NCBI RefSeq assembly: GCF_026343945.1
Contig: NZ_JAPKNJ010000001.1
Coordinates: 124,001 to 188,000, forward strand
From: Kaistia algarum
GTDB lineage: Bacteria; Pseudomonadota; Alphaproteobacteria; Rhizobiales; Kaistiaceae
DNA length: 64,000 nt
Direction of reading: 5' to 3'
Position numbers and translations under genes: made by a program. Of the stretch, positions 28,996 through 40,404 are shown one piece after another. Positions within the stretch are counted from its first letter, which is position 1. The number at the start of each line of letters is the position of its first letter. Under the pieces are notes generated by a model, which was not told the origin of the DNA, made no database searches, and was given only the letters and a program-made list of their open reading frames with translations.

Positions 28996-31437
28996 TCAGT
29001 GCGCGGTCAGCGCCGACCCATCCTCCTCCGCGGCGATGGCCGCCTTGGCGTCTGCCTTGGGATCAACCTTGCTTTCATCCCAGACGATCGGCTCCGGCTT
29101 TCGGACCAGCGCATGCGCCAGGACGTCGTCCATCCGGGCCACCGGGATGATCTCCAGACCGTTCTTCACATTGTCCGGGATCTCGGTGAGATCCTTGGCA
29201 TTGTCCTCCGGGATCATGACCTTCTTGATCCCGGCACGCAGCGCCGCAAGCAGCTTCTCCTTCAGACCGCCGATCGGCAGAACACGGCCCCGCAAGGTGA
29301 TCTCGCCGGTCATGGCGACATCCTTGCGAACCGGAATGCCGGTCATGGTCGAGACGATCGCCGTCACCATCGCAATGCCGGCCGAGGGTCCATCCTTGGG
29401 CGTCGCGCCTTCCGGCACGTGCACATGGATGTCGCGACGGTCGAAGAGCGGCGGCTCGATGCCGAAATCGACGGCCCTCGAGCGGACATAGGAAGCCGCC
29501 GCCGAGATCGATTCCTTCATCACGTCACGCAGATTGCCGGTGACCGTCATGCGGCCCTTGCCGGGCATCATGACGCCTTCGATCGTCAGGATCTCGCCGC
29601 CGACTTCCGTCCAGGCAAGGCCGGTGACGACACCGACCTGATCCTCAAGCTCGACCTCGCCATACCGATAGCGAGGAACGCCGAGATATTCCTCGACGAC
29701 CGCCTCGTCGACTTTGATCGACTTCTTGTCCGACAGGATCAGTTCCTTGACCGCCTTGCGGGCCAAAGTCGCGATCTCGCGCTCCAGGCTGCGGACGCCC
29801 GCCTCCCTCGTGTAGCGACGGATGACAAAGCGCAGCGCCTCGTTCTCGACCGAGAACTCCTTGTCGGAAAGGCCATGGTTCTTCATGACTTTCGGCATGA
29901 GATGCTTGTGCGCGATCTCGAGCTTCTCGTCCTCGGTATAGCCGGCGATACGGATGATCTCCATCCGGTCCATCAGCGGGCCGGGGATGTTCAGCGTGTT
30001 CGCCGTCGTCACGAACATCACGTTCGACAGGTCATAATCGACCTCGAGGTAATGGTCGTTGAACGTGCCGTTCTGCTCCGGATCCAGCACCTCCAGCAGC
30101 GCCGAGGACGGATCGCCGCGAAAGTCCTGGCCCATCTTGTCGATCTCATCGAGCAGGAAGAGCGGATTGGACTTCTTGGCTTTCTTCATCGACTGGATGA
30201 CCTTGCCGGGCATCGAACCGATATAGGTGCGCCGATGGCCGCGGATCTCGGCCTCGTCACGAACGCCGCCGAGCGACATGCGGACATATTCACGTCCCGT
30301 CGCCTTGGCGATCGACTTGGCGAGCGAGGTCTTGCCGACGCCAGGCGGGCCGACGAGGCACAGGATCGGCCCCTTCAGCGTGTTGGCGCGGCTCTGCACG
30401 GCCAGGTACTCGACGATGCGGTCCTTGACCTTGTCGAGGCCATAGTGGTCCGCGTCGAGAATCTCCTGCGCATAGCGCAGGTCGTTCTTGACCTTGGACT
30501 TCTTGCCCCACGGAATGCCGAGCAGCCAATCGAGATAATTGCGCACGACGGTCGCTTCCGCCGACATCGGCGACATCTGGCGAAGCTTCTTCAATTCGCC
30601 CTGCGCCTTTTCGCGCGCTTCTTTCGAGAGCTTGGTCTTGGCGATGCGCTCCTCGAGTTCGGCGAGTTCGTCCTTGCCGTCCTCCTGGTCGCCCAGCTCC
30701 TTCTGGATCGCCTTCATCTGCTCGTTCAGATAGTACTCGCGCTGCGTCTTCTCCATCTGGCGCTTTACGCGCGAGCGGATGCGCTTTTCCACCTGCAGAA
30801 CGGAGATCTCGCTCTCCATGAGGCCGAGCACGCGTTCCAGCCGCTCGCCGACCGTTCCGAGCGCCAGGATCTGCTGCTTCTCCGGGATCTTGATCGCCAG
30901 ATGAGAGGCAACGGTATCGGCGAGCTTCGAGTAGTCCTCGATCTGCGTCACCGCGCCGACGACCTCGGGCGAGACCTTCTTGTTGAGCTTCACATAGTTC
31001 TCGAACTCGGACACGACCGAGCGAGCCAGCGCCTCGACCTCGACCTTGTCGCCTTCGGCGTCCGGCAAGGGATGGGCGTAAGCCTCATAATAGGTCTCGT
31101 GGTCGGTGTAGCGCTGGACCTCGGCACGCGAGATGCCCTCGACCAGAACCTTGACCGTGCCGTCGGGCAACTTCAGCAGCTGCAGGACGCTCGCCAGCGT
31201 GCCGATCGGATAGATCGCATCGGGGAGCGGATCATCGTCGCCTGGATTCTGCTGCGTCGCGAGCAGGATGTGCTTGTCGGCGCGCATGACCTCCTCAAGC
31301 GCGCGGATCGACTTCTCGCGGCCGACGAAGAGCGGCACGATCATGTGCGGGAACACCACGATGTCGCGCAGGGGCAGGACCGGATAGAGTTCGTCGCCCA
31401 TGGGAAGGCCGAGCGAACGCTTGGGTTCGGTTGTCAT
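28996..31437 (-). CDS. lon: ATP-dependent Lon protease
   Basis: 813 aa from ATG 31437 ([20 protein letters not shown]). Domains in order: LON substrate-binding domain (~15-210), helical region with [19 protein letters not shown]+ module with Walker A GPPGVGKT at 363-370 and Walker B FLLDEIDK, then the Ser-Lys dyad protease domain (Ser in [10 protein letters not shown], Lys in [10 protein letters not shown]). It degrades misfolded and regulatory proteins such as CcrM and DnaA in alphaproteobacteria. It is normally next to clpX; here two plus-strand genes intervene. Confidence 0.98.
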   Translation of the reverse strand: MTTEPKRSLGLPMGDELYPVLPLRDIVVFPHMIVPLFVGREKSIRALEEVMRADKHILLATQQNPGDDDPLPDAIYPIGTLASVLQLLKLPDGTVKVLVEGISRAEVQRYTDHETYYEAYAHPLPDAEGDKVEVEALARSVVSEFENYVKLNKKVSPEVVGAVTQIEDYSKLADTVASHLAIKIPEKQQILALGTVGERLERVLGLMESEISVLQVEKRIRSRVKRQMEKTQREYYLNEQMKAIQKELGDQEDGKDELAELEERIAKTKLSKEAREKAQGELKKLRQMSPMSAEATVVRNYLDWLLGIPWGKKSKVKNDLRYAQEILDADHYGLDKVKDRIVEYLAVQSRANTLKGPILCLVGPPGVGKTSLAKSIAKATGREYVRMSLGGVRDEAEIRGHRRTYIGSMPGKVIQSMKKAKKSNPLFLLDEIDKMGQDFRGDPSSALLEVLDPEQNGTFNDHYLEVDYDLSNVMFVTTANTLNIPGPLMDRMEIIRIAGYTEDEKLEIAHKHLMPKVMKNHGLSDKEFSVENEALRFVIRRYTREAGVRSLEREIATLARKAVKELILSDKKSIKVDEAVVEEYLGVPRYRYGEVELEDQVGVVTGLAWTEVGGEILTIEGVMMPGKGRMTVTGNLRDVMKESISAAASYVRSRAVDFGIEPPLFDRRDIHVHVPEGATPKDGPSAGIAMVTAIVSTMTGIPVRKDVAMTGEITLRGRVLPIGGLKEKLLAALRAGIKKVMIPEDNAKDLTEIPDNVKNGLEIIPVARMDDVLAHALVRKPEPIVWDESKVDPKADAKAAIAAEEDGSALTAH

Positions 31438-31562
31438 TCTGGTTCCTTTCACAACCGGTACGGCCCCGAAGGCACCGTTCGGCCTGGAAGTCGAGCAACG
31501 GCTCTTGGGAGGAAGCCGCAACTCGACTCGTCGGTTCGTGCGTCTGGCGACGCGTTGCTCAT

Positions 31563-31591
31563 TAGGTGGCGTTGCCGCCTAGGGGTGTCAA
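31563..31591 (-). promoter_or_regulatory. Possible lon promoter
   Basis: On the minus strand CTTGACA (the TTGACA hexamer at 31591-31586) is followed after 17 bp by CACCTA(AT) at 31568-31563, about 125 bp upstream of the lon ATG. CTTGA followed by a C-rich -10 is compatible with a heat-shock (RpoH) type, but the match is partial. Confidence 0.4.
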
Positions 31592-31741
31592 GCACTGCTC
31601 CTTTACCGAACGGTCATGTTTGCAGGACCAATGCACAAACCCTGCCAGCACAGCCGCGAAGGCTGGTTGCCCCAGGTCATAATGTATGGCGTGCCGGAGT
31701 CTAATATGCCGTCTCGACCAGAGCACCCCCGGAGGACTCCC

Positions 31742-32836
31742 ATGCCACGCATCCGCTCGACGATCGCCGCCGCAACCGCGACCCTCGCCCTTCTCGCGAC
31801 CAGCCTCGCGCCGGCCGACGCCTGTACCCGGGCCGTCTATATCGGCTCGGACAATACCGTGATCACGGGTCGCTCGATGGACTGGCTTGAAGACATGCAT
31901 ACGAGGCTCTGGGCGTTCCCGCGCGGCATAAAGCGCGACGGCGCCGCGGGGCCGGGCTCGCCGGTCTGGACGTCAAAATATGGCAGCATCGTCGCTTCCG
32001 GCTATGACATCGGCACGGCCGACGGCATGAACGAGGCCGGACTGGTAGCGAACCTGCTCTACCTGACCGAATCCGACTACGGCTCAACCCATGGCAAGCC
32101 GCCGCTCTCGATGGCGCTTTGGGCGCAGTATGTGCTCGACAATTTCGCCACCGTGGCTGACGCCGTCACGGCCTTGGAGAAGGAGCCGTTCCGTGTCCAG
32201 ACGGCCAAGCTGCCGAACGGCAAAGCCGCGCAACTGCACCTGTCGATTTCCGACGCGACCGGTGACTCGGCGATCTTCCAATATATCGGCGGGAAGCTGG
32301 TGATCTATCACGGCGAGCAGTATCGCGTGATGACCAACTCGCCGACCTATGACCAGCAATTGGCGCTCAACAGCTATTGGCAGGAGATCGGCGGGCTCAC
32401 CTTCCTGCCCGGCACGAACCGGGCCGCCGATCGCTTCGCCCGCGCCGATTTCCTGATCCACGCCATTCCGACCAAGATCGCGCCGACCTATATCAGCGCC
32501 GTCCCGAACCAGAGCTTCGACAATCAGGCGGTGGCGAGCGTCATGGGCGTCATGCGCTCGGTCTCGGTGCCGCTCGGCATCACGACGCCGGGCCAGCCGA
32601 ACATCTCCTCGACCATCTGGCGGACGGTCGCTGACCAGAAGAACAAGGTCTATTTCTTCGATTCCTCCACCAGCCCCAACACTTTCTGGGTGCCGCTCGC
32701 CGATCTCGACCTGAAAGAAGGCGCGCCGGTGATGATGCTCGACATAACGGGCGGGAAGGTCTTCGCAGGAAATGCGGCGGACAAGTTCGTCGAGACGAAG
32801 CCGTTCACGTTCATGGAAGTGGTGCCGACGCAATAG
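31742..32836 (+). CDS. Secreted Ntn-type amidohydrolase (penicillin V acylase / choloylglycine hydrolase family)
   Basis: 364 aa from ATG 31742, with GGAGGA upstream. A signal peptide (residues 1-27) ends ...APADA and cleavage would expose C28 (ACTRAVYIG), the N-terminal nucleophile of linear-amide C-N hydrolases. Further hallmarks are the Arg/Asp segment TGRSMDW, the Asn in MNEAGLVANLLYL and TNSPTYDQQLALN. Family members hydrolyse penicillin V, bile salts or N-acyl homoserine lactones. The substrate here is unknown. A periplasmic acylase could act on acyl-amide signals (inference). It is divergent from lon. Confidence 0.87.
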   Translation: MPRIRSTIAAATATLALLATSLAPADACTRAVYIGSDNTVITGRSMDWLEDMHTRLWAFPRGIKRDGAAGPGSPVWTSKYGSIVASGYDIGTADGMNEAGLVANLLYLTESDYGSTHGKPPLSMALWAQYVLDNFATVADAVTALEKEPFRVQTAKLPNGKAAQLHLSISDATGDSAIFQYIGGKLVIYHGEQYRVMTNSPTYDQQLALNSYWQEIGGLTFLPGTNRAADRFARADFLIHAIPTKIAPTYISAVPNQSFDNQAVASVMGVMRSVSVPLGITTPGQPNISSTIWRTVADQKNKVYFFDSSTSPNTFWVPLADLDLKEGAPVMMLDITGGKVFAGNAADKFVETKPFTFMEVVPTQ

Positions 32837-33203
32837 CGTCCACTCTCATGCGCAGGCCCTGTGCGTCGGCCGTCGCTTGCTCCTGCCCTTATCGGACAGC
32901 GCCAGCCGGGTCTGCCAACGGCGTTCATACGCCTCGAAACGAGGGGCCGCGCAAGGCGCTGCCCCTGCACGACGATGACAGCGGCCGGTTGACAGGCTCG
33001 GCGCGCCCGCAGTAAGTCGCTGTCGTCGAAAATGGCTGGCTTGGTCTCGGTAGGCCCAAGCCCTTCTCCCTGGCGGAGAAGCTCTGGTCCACGCTTGGCG
33101 TGTGATCCCCCGACAGTCCCCCGCGCCTCGGCGCGTCCCGGGTCTGTCTGGTAGCCGGTTCGAACTGCCTGCTTCGACCGACCCGCTCATCAAGGAGCCG
33201 TTC
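32837..33203. other. Intergenic region
   Basis: 367 bp. A TTGACA occurs at 32986-32991 without a good -10 box. Frames present are Arg/Ser-rich and not credible. The ribosome-binding site AAGGAG of the next gene is at 33191-33196. Confidence 0.4.
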
Positions 33204-34142
33204 ATGTCGGTCGTCGATTCATCCCGTTCTGTTCTCGTCTATCTCGCCAATGGCGTGCAAGGCGGAGCGGTCGTTCGGGCTGCGCTTTGCAGCGGGTTCA
33301 AGGTCCGGGCCCTCGTGCGCGACCGCGGAGGCAGCCACGCGCTGGCGGCACGAGACGTCGAACTCGTCGAAGGCGACCTGCGCGATCCCACGGCGCTGCT
33401 GGCTGCCAGCGCCGGCGTCGGGCATGCCGTGCTTCAGGTTCCCATTGGTCCGGCCGATCAGATGCTGACAATGGCAGCCAATGCGGTGACGGCATCGCGC
33501 GCGGCCGGCCTCCGGTCCATTGCCTTGAAGCTGGCGAGCGCCAGCCGGCCGGCGCCATGCGCCGAGCCCAGCTTCATTGCCAATGCGCAGATCGAGCATC
33601 TGGTTCGTAGCGAAGGCCCGCCCTTCGCCGTGGTCCGGCCGACCCTGTATCTGGACAATTTGCTGAAGCCATCCGCCCGCGCCGATATTGTCGGAGACGG
33701 CGTGTTCTCACCGCCGATCGACGCATCCCAGCGGATCGCTTGGACATCCGCCGATGATTGCGCGGCGGCAGCCATGGCCTTGCTGGACCGCGGTGTCGAT
33801 GGTGGCGACCACCTCATCGCCGGGCCGGAAAGCGTCACCGGCGACGAACTGGCCGCCCGGATCTCAACCGGACTCGGGCGCCCGGTCGTCTACCGCGCGC
33901 AACCGCTCACCGAATTCGAATCGGAGATCGACGCGGTGATGGGGCAAGGCATGGGGCGGCGAGTCGCGTCGAAATTCCATTTCTTCGCCGGGCAGAAGCG
34001 CGAGGCCGACGCGATGCTGTCCGTTGCCTTCGAAGCGTCGGGCGCGCTCGCCGGCTTCGAGCCCAGTTCGATTGAGGCCTGGGTCCGGCGCCATCGTCAG
34101 GATTTTCTGGCGCCGGTGCATCCCGAGCGAGCCGCCGGGTGA
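33204..34142 (+). CDS. NmrA-like NAD(P)-binding protein (atypical SDR)
   Basis: 312 aa from ATG 33204 with AAGGAG 7 bp upstream. The Rossmann dinucleotide motif is LANGVQGGAVVRAAL near residue 17, followed by RALVRD (NADP-type basic residue) and VELVEGDLRDP. An NmrA-like fold continues with VVRPTLYLDNLL. No catalytic Tyr-x-x-x-Lys is obvious, as in many NmrA/isoflavone reductase relatives. It ends at a terminator shared with clpX. Function unknown beyond NAD(P) binding. Confidence 0.8.
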   Translation: MSVVDSSRSVLVYLANGVQGGAVVRAALCSGFKVRALVRDRGGSHALAARDVELVEGDLRDPTALLAASAGVGHAVLQVPIGPADQMLTMAANAVTASRAAGLRSIALKLASASRPAPCAEPSFIANAQIEHLVRSEGPPFAVVRPTLYLDNLLKPSARADIVGDGVFSPPIDASQRIAWTSADDCAAAAMALLDRGVDGGDHLIAGPESVTGDELAARISTGLGRPVVYRAQPLTEFESEIDAVMGQGMGRRVASKFHFFAGQKREADAMLSVAFEASGALAGFEPSSIEAWVRRHRQDFLAPVHPERAAG

Positions 34143-34149
34143 AATGAAA

Positions 34150-34177
34150 AGGCCCGGCGGATCGCTCCGCCGGGCCT
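34150..34177. terminator. Bidirectional terminator (NmrA-like gene / clpX)
   Basis: Perfect 12-bp stem AGGCCCGGCGGA / TCCGCCGGGCCT with a TCGC loop, A-rich on the left (GAAATGAAA) and followed by CCTATGTCTTT on the right, between two convergent genes. Confidence 0.85.
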
Positions 34178-34201
34178 CCTATGTCTTTAGCCGCAGCCGG
34201 A

Positions 34202-35464
<1,263 letters not shown>

Positions 35465-35698
35465 CCGTCTACCTCGCTGTCGTCCGGCCCTCCGGGCGGA
35501 ACGACCTATTCGTGTATCAACCGGTTCGCGCTCAATCGAACCGGTCAGCGAAAACCCCGACCCTAGAGCCCCTGCCGACGGACGCAATCGGCTGAGATTG
35601 ATCCAATCACGCTAGCGGCGACTCGATCAAGATATACTTAACGACGCAGCCCGCCTTGACGAGGCCGCGCCGCCGGGCGATTTCGGGGCTTAGCCGGG

Positions 35699-36334
35699 TC
35701 AATCTTTCTTGAGCTCGTCGAGAGCCTCGCGGGACGTCATCACCTGATCGATCAGGCCGAACTTCACAGCGGCCTCGGCGACGAGGAAATTGTCGCGCTC
35801 CAGCGCATGCTCGATCGTCTTGTAGTCGTTGCCGGTGTGATGAACATAGATCTCGTTCAGACGCCGCTTCAGGCTTTCGACTTCCTTGGCGTGGATCAGG
35901 ATGTCCGTCACCTGGCCCTGATAGCCGCCGGAAGGCTGGTGCACCATGATCCGCGCATTCGGCAGGGCAAAGCGCATGCCCTTGGCGCCGGCGGTGAGCA
36001 GCAGCGAGCCCATCGAGGCGGCCTGGCCGATGCACAAGGTCGACACGGCAGGCTTGATGAACTGCATCGTATCGTAGATCGCGAGGCCCGACGTCACTAC
36101 GCCGCCCGGCGAATTGATATAGATCGCGATCTCTTTCTTCGGGTTCTCGGCCTCGAGGAAGAGGAGCTGCGCGCATACGAGCGTCGACATATAATCTTCG
36201 ACAGGACCCGTGATGAAAATGATGCGCTCTTTGAGCAGGCGCGAATAGATGTCGTAAGCGCGCTCGCCGCGATTGGTCTGCTCGACCACCATCGGCACGA
36301 GCGTGTTCATATAGAGGTCGACTGGGTCTTTCAT
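35699..36334 (-). CDS. clpP: ATP-dependent Clp protease proteolytic subunit ClpP
   Basis: 211 aa serine protease. The catalytic triad is S107 (GQAASMGS), H132 (MVHQPSGG) and D181 (ERDNF), the standard spacing. [15 protein letters not shown] is the oxyanion/handle region. It assembles as a tetradecamer capped by ClpX. It is downstream of tig with a terminator between them and upstream of clpX. Confidence 0.98.
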   Translation of the reverse strand: MKDPVDLYMNTLVPMVVEQTNRGERAYDIYSRLLKERIIFITGPVEDYMSTLVCAQLLFLEAENPKKEIAIYINSPGGVVTSGLAIYDTMQFIKPAVSTLCIGQAASMGSLLLTAGAKGMRFALPNARIMVHQPSGGYQGQVTDILIHAKEVESLKRRLNEIYVHHTGNDYKTIEHALERDNFLVAEAAVKFGLIDQVMTSREALDELKKD

Positions 36335-36545
36335 GATCTTCCTTCGGCGACGTCAGCTTGCCACAGGTCTAATGTCATCGCCCCGGCCGACCTCACTCGG
36401 AATGACCGATTCCCGGGGCATTGCAGAGCCATACATATGGTAGGTCGACCGGCTTCGAAAGGGGTGGGTATCCCGAGTAACAGGGTGAACCCTCCCAAGC
36501 GCCGCATAGCCGGCGTAAAACGTTCCGCAGCGGAGCTTTGAAACG

Positions 36546-36574
36546 AGCATGGCCGCGACGAGCGCGGCCATGCT
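36546..36574 (-). terminator. Intrinsic terminator of tig
   Basis: Perfect 12-bp stem AGCATGGCCGCG / CGCGGCCATGCT with a 5-base loop, followed on the minus strand by CGTTTC, 24 bp beyond the tig stop. Confidence 0.75.
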
Positions 36575-36598
36575 GTATCAGGTAGAACGAGCCGCGGC

Positions 36599-37951
36599 TC
36601 AGACCTTGGCGTCTTCCTCGTCGTCCTTGAACAGCTCCTCGCGCGAGACAGTGCGGTCGGTGATGTCGGCAAGGGTCAGGAGATGGTCGACGACCTTCTC
36701 CTCGAAGATCGGGGCGCGCAGGCTGGCGAGCGCCTCGGGATTTTCCTTGTAGAAGTCGTAGACCTGCTTCTCCTGGCCCGGATACTGGCGGATCCGGTCG
36801 ACAAGCGCCTTCTGGACTTCCTCGTCGGTCACCTGGATCTGGTTCTTCTCGCCGATCTCGGAGAGCACCAGACCGAGGCGGACGCGGCGCTCGGCGATCT
36901 TGCGATAATCCGCCTTGGCTGCGTCTTCCGTCGTTTCCTCGTCGGCGAAGCTGCGTCCCGAACGCTCGAGGTCCTGCGTCACCTGGTTCCAGACGTTCTG
37001 GAATTCCTGCTCGACCATGGTCGGCGGCAGCTCGAAGGTGTGGCGCTCGTCGAGCTGGTCGAGCAGCTGGCGCTTGATCTTGGTGCGCGTCGCCACGTTG
37101 AGCTGGCCCTGCATCTGCTCGCGGATCGTCTCGCGGAGCTTTTCCAGCGATTCGATGCCGAACTTCTTCGCCCATTCGTCATCGACCGTGACAGCCACCG
37201 GCGAAGAGACTTCCTTGACGACGACGTCGAAGGTCGCGGCCTTGCCGGCGAGCGTCTTGGAACCGTAATCCTCGGGGAAGGTCACGTTCAGCACGCGCTC
37301 ATCGCCGACCTTGGCGCCGATCAGCTGGTCTTCGAAGCCGGGAATGAAACGGCCCGATCCGATCTGAACCATGCCGTTTTCGTCGGCGCCGCCCTCGAAG
37401 GGCTCGCCGTCTATCTTGCCGACATAGGAGATGGTCAGGCGGTCGCCCGTCTCGGCGGCGCCTTCCTTCGGGCTGTACTCGCTCGAATCGCGGGCCAGCT
37501 TGTTGACCTCGGTGTCGACTTCCTCATCCGTCACCCCGGCGACCGGACGGTCGATCTTGATGCCGCTCAATTCGCCCAGCGTGAACGCCGGCAGAATCTC
37601 ATACGTCATCTTGTAGGCAAGATCGCGCTTGCCGGAGAGGATCTCGACGGTCTCGTCCTCGCTCTCGGGCAGCTCGAAGCTCGGCTGCATGGCGGCGCGC
37701 TCGCCGCGCTCCTCAAGCGTCTTGCGGGCGTTCTCGTTCAGAACGTCCTGGACGATCTCGGCCATGGCCGACTTGCCGTAGAGGCGCCGCAGATGGGCCG
37801 TCGGGACCTTGCCGGGACGGAAGCCGTTGAGCTTCACCTGGCCCCTCATCTCCTCAAGACGAGCAGAGAGACGGCTGTCGAGCTCGGTCGCGGGGACCAC
37901 GATCTGGATTTCACGTTTCAGGCCCTCGTTGAGGGTCTCGGTCACCTGCAT
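36599..37951 (-). CDS. tig: Trigger factor (ribosome-associated chaperone / peptidyl-prolyl isomerase)
   Basis: 450 aa from ATG 37951 (MQVTETLNEGLKREIQIVVP). The ribosome-binding signature GFRPGKVP is at about residues 45-52. The FKBP-type PPIase domain (~160-250) begins GDRLTISYVGKIDGEPFEGG, and the long helical C-terminal chaperone domain ends in an acidic tail. The frame runs on upstream across the tRNA-Leu gene, so the ATG at 37951, where family similarity starts, is preferred. Confidence 0.97.
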   Translation of the reverse strand: MQVTETLNEGLKREIQIVVPATELDSRLSARLEEMRGQVKLNGFRPGKVPTAHLRRLYGKSAMAEIVQDVLNENARKTLEERGERAAMQPSFELPESEDETVEILSGKRDLAYKMTYEILPAFTLGELSGIKIDRPVAGVTDEEVDTEVNKLARDSSEYSPKEGAAETGDRLTISYVGKIDGEPFEGGADENGMVQIGSGRFIPGFEDQLIGAKVGDERVLNVTFPEDYGSKTLAGKAATFDVVVKEVSSPVAVTVDDEWAKKFGIESLEKLRETIREQMQGQLNVATRTKIKRQLLDQLDERHTFELPPTMVEQEFQNVWNQVTQDLERSGRSFADEETTEDAAKADYRKIAERRVRLGLVLSEIGEKNQIQVTDEEVQKALVDRIRQYPGQEKQVYDFYKENPEALASLRAPIFEEKVVDHLLTLADITDRTVSREELFKDDEEDAKV

Positions 37952-38028
37952 TTTCAGCGCTTTCTCGTATCGGTCCGTTTGTTGGTTGGCGTCTAGCCGG
38001 CGCCGTCGTTCTCTTCTTACGCGGGCGC

Positions 38029-38113
38029 TGGTGCGGGCGGAGGGACTTGAACCCCCATGGCGCGAGCCACTGGAACCTAAATCCAGCGTGTCTACCAGTT
38101 CCACCACGCCCGC
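38029..38113 (-). tRNA. tRNA-Leu (anticodon TAG)
   Basis: 85 nt on the minus strand with the long variable arm typical of leucine tRNAs. Acceptor GCGGGCG pairs with CGCCCGC, the anticodon loop is TTTAGGT within CTGGA/TCCAG, the T-loop is GTTCAAGTC, and ACCA is encoded. It lies 77 bp upstream of tig and 78 bp downstream of nnr. Confidence 0.97.
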
Positions 38114-38191
38114 GACCGCCGACCGCCGGAACAGGCCTTGTGGCCGGACTCTGTCCAAGGCGCCGCCTCTATAGCATCCAAGCCCGCGCGG

Positions 38192-39661
38192 TCAATCGAA
38201 AAGCCGACGGAGGACTTCGGGCAACGCTTCGGGCAGGTCCTCGGCGATGAGTCCCCTACCCCGCATATTGCCCGCCTCGCCATGCAGGAAGACAGCGGCG
38301 CTGGCTGCCTCGAAGGCGGGCATGTGCTGCGCCATGAGCCCGCCGATCATGCCGGCAAGGACATCGCCCGAGCCGGCGGTGGCGAGAAAGGGGGGCGCGT
38401 TGTCGGCTATGGTTGCCCTGCCATCCGGATGGGCGACCACTGTATCGGCGCCCTTGAGAAGAAGGATGGCGCCCGATCGCCCGGCCGCGGCGCGGGCGCG
38501 ATCGAGCTTGCCCGGCTCGCCGGCGAGATCGGGGAAGAGACGGGCGAACTCGCCGTCATGCGGCGTCAGCACCACCGGCGCCGAACGCGCCTGGATGGCA
38601 CGGAAGAGCCGATCGGGAGTGTCGCGGAAGGCCGTGAGCGCGTCAGCGTCGAGCACCAGCGCCGCCTCGGTCGCCAGCGCGGCTTCGATCAGTTCCACGG
38701 TGGGCTCGCCCGTCCCCAGCGCCGGGCCGGCAACGACGACGTTGAAGCGCTTGTCGGCGAGCAGGTCGCGCAGGCCGGCGGCACCCTCGATCCGCCGCAG
38801 CATGATCGCGGTGAGATGGGCCGCGTTGACGGCAAGCGCGTCGGGCGGCGAGGCGATCGTGACGAGGCCGGCACCCACCCTGAGGCCGGCACGGGCGGCC
38901 ATGCGCGCGGCGCCGGTGTGGAGCATGCCGCCGGAGACCACGACGAGATGGCCGCGGTCATATTTATGGCCGTCTGTGCGAGCAACGGGAAAGGCCGGCA
39001 GCCAAGCCTCCTTGCGGTTCTCGGCGGCGCGGGGCCGTATCCAATCGAGCACGCTGTCCTCAATTCCGATCTGAGCGATCGTCAGCCGGCCGCAATGGGC
39101 TCTGCCCGGTATCAGCCGGTGACCTGGCTTGGGCCGGAAGAAGGTGACCGTTTCGTCGGCACGGACGGCGATGCCCAGCACTGCGCCGGTGCGACCGTGA
39201 ATGCCGCTCGGCAGGTCGACGGCAATGACAGGGGCGGGCGCGGCGTTGATCGCCCCCACCGTCCGCGCCGCCTCGCCTTCCAGATCGCGGTCAAGGCCCG
39301 CGCCAAAAAGCGCATCGACGATGATGCCGGCGTTCACAAGATCGAGATCGCCAAGCGGCAGGACGGGACCCGTCCAGTCAGCGGCGGCGAGCGCCGCATC
39401 GCCTTTGAGCCGCTCCCGCGCACCAAGCAGGCCGAGCTCGACGCGATAGCCGCGCGCCGCGAGGATGCGGGCTGCGACGAAGCCGTCACCACCATTGTTT
39501 CCCGGCCCGCAGGCAATCGCGACGCGGGTGCCGAGCGGGGCGCGGGCGACGACGTCGGCGACGGCCCGTCCGGCCGTCTTCATCAGTTCATAGCCCGCCA
39601 TTCCGCCGGCGATGGTGCGACGGTCGGCTTCGGCCATTTCGTCGGGCGTCAACAATTCCAT
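38192..39661 (-). CDS. nnr: Bifunctional NAD(P)H-hydrate epimerase / ADP-dependent dehydratase
   Basis: 489 aa from ATG 39661 (MELLTPDEMAEADRRTIAGG). The N-terminal YjeF/NAXE epimerase domain has GPGNNGGDG at 52-60 and DLPSGI. The C-terminal ribokinase-like NAXD dehydratase domain has LTPHDGEFARLF and ATAGSGDVLAGMIGG. It repairs hydrated NAD(P)H. Location beside glnB-glnA is common in rhizobia. Divergent from glnB. Confidence 0.95.
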   Translation of the reverse strand: MELLTPDEMAEADRRTIAGGMAGYELMKTAGRAVADVVARAPLGTRVAIACGPGNNGGDGFVAARILAARGYRVELGLLGARERLKGDAALAAADWTGPVLPLGDLDLVNAGIIVDALFGAGLDRDLEGEAARTVGAINAAPAPVIAVDLPSGIHGRTGAVLGIAVRADETVTFFRPKPGHRLIPGRAHCGRLTIAQIGIEDSVLDWIRPRAAENRKEAWLPAFPVARTDGHKYDRGHLVVVSGGMLHTGAARMAARAGLRVGAGLVTIASPPDALAVNAAHLTAIMLRRIEGAAGLRDLLADKRFNVVVAGPALGTGEPTVELIEAALATEAALVLDADALTAFRDTPDRLFRAIQARSAPVVLTPHDGEFARLFPDLAGEPGKLDRARAAAGRSGAILLLKGADTVVAHPDGRATIADNAPPFLATAGSGDVLAGMIGGLMAQHMPAFEAASAAVFLHGEAGNMRGRGLIAEDLPEALPEVLRRLFD

Positions 39662-39868
39662 GGCTGGCTCAAGCTTGAGGAAAGCACATCGGAGCATAGC
39701 CCATGCCGCAACCATGCGGCGACGTAGCTTGGAGATTTGTCGATCTTTTGTGCATTTGCCTATTGATTGCTCCGCGTTCCTCGCGCTTCAGTGGCGCTGG
39801 AACAGATCCAGACAGACGATAGCCCAATTTTCCGGCGTTTCGGCGCAGGTAGGTACACGGCTCCATAG

Positions 39869-40285
<417 letters not shown>

Positions 40286-40404
40286 TTCCTTGATTATCAC
40301 CGGCGCTTGCAGCGTTGGTGCGCCTTTCCTTTCGTGCTGACGGCTGCCATCTTCAGCCTTGATGCCGGCTACGGCACGAGCCATCTGATGGAAGGAAACG
40401 CGTT

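Noticed and set aside
28531..31704. A 1057-codon open frame on the plus strand antisense to lon and hupB
   Set aside because: It exactly mirrors lon, which has full protease motifs. The antisense product is Arg/Asp/His-rich without domains, a common artefact of high GC content.
37952..38158. N-terminal extension of trigger factor
   Set aside because: The extra 69 codons run through the tRNA-Leu gene. Family similarity begins at the ATG at 37951.
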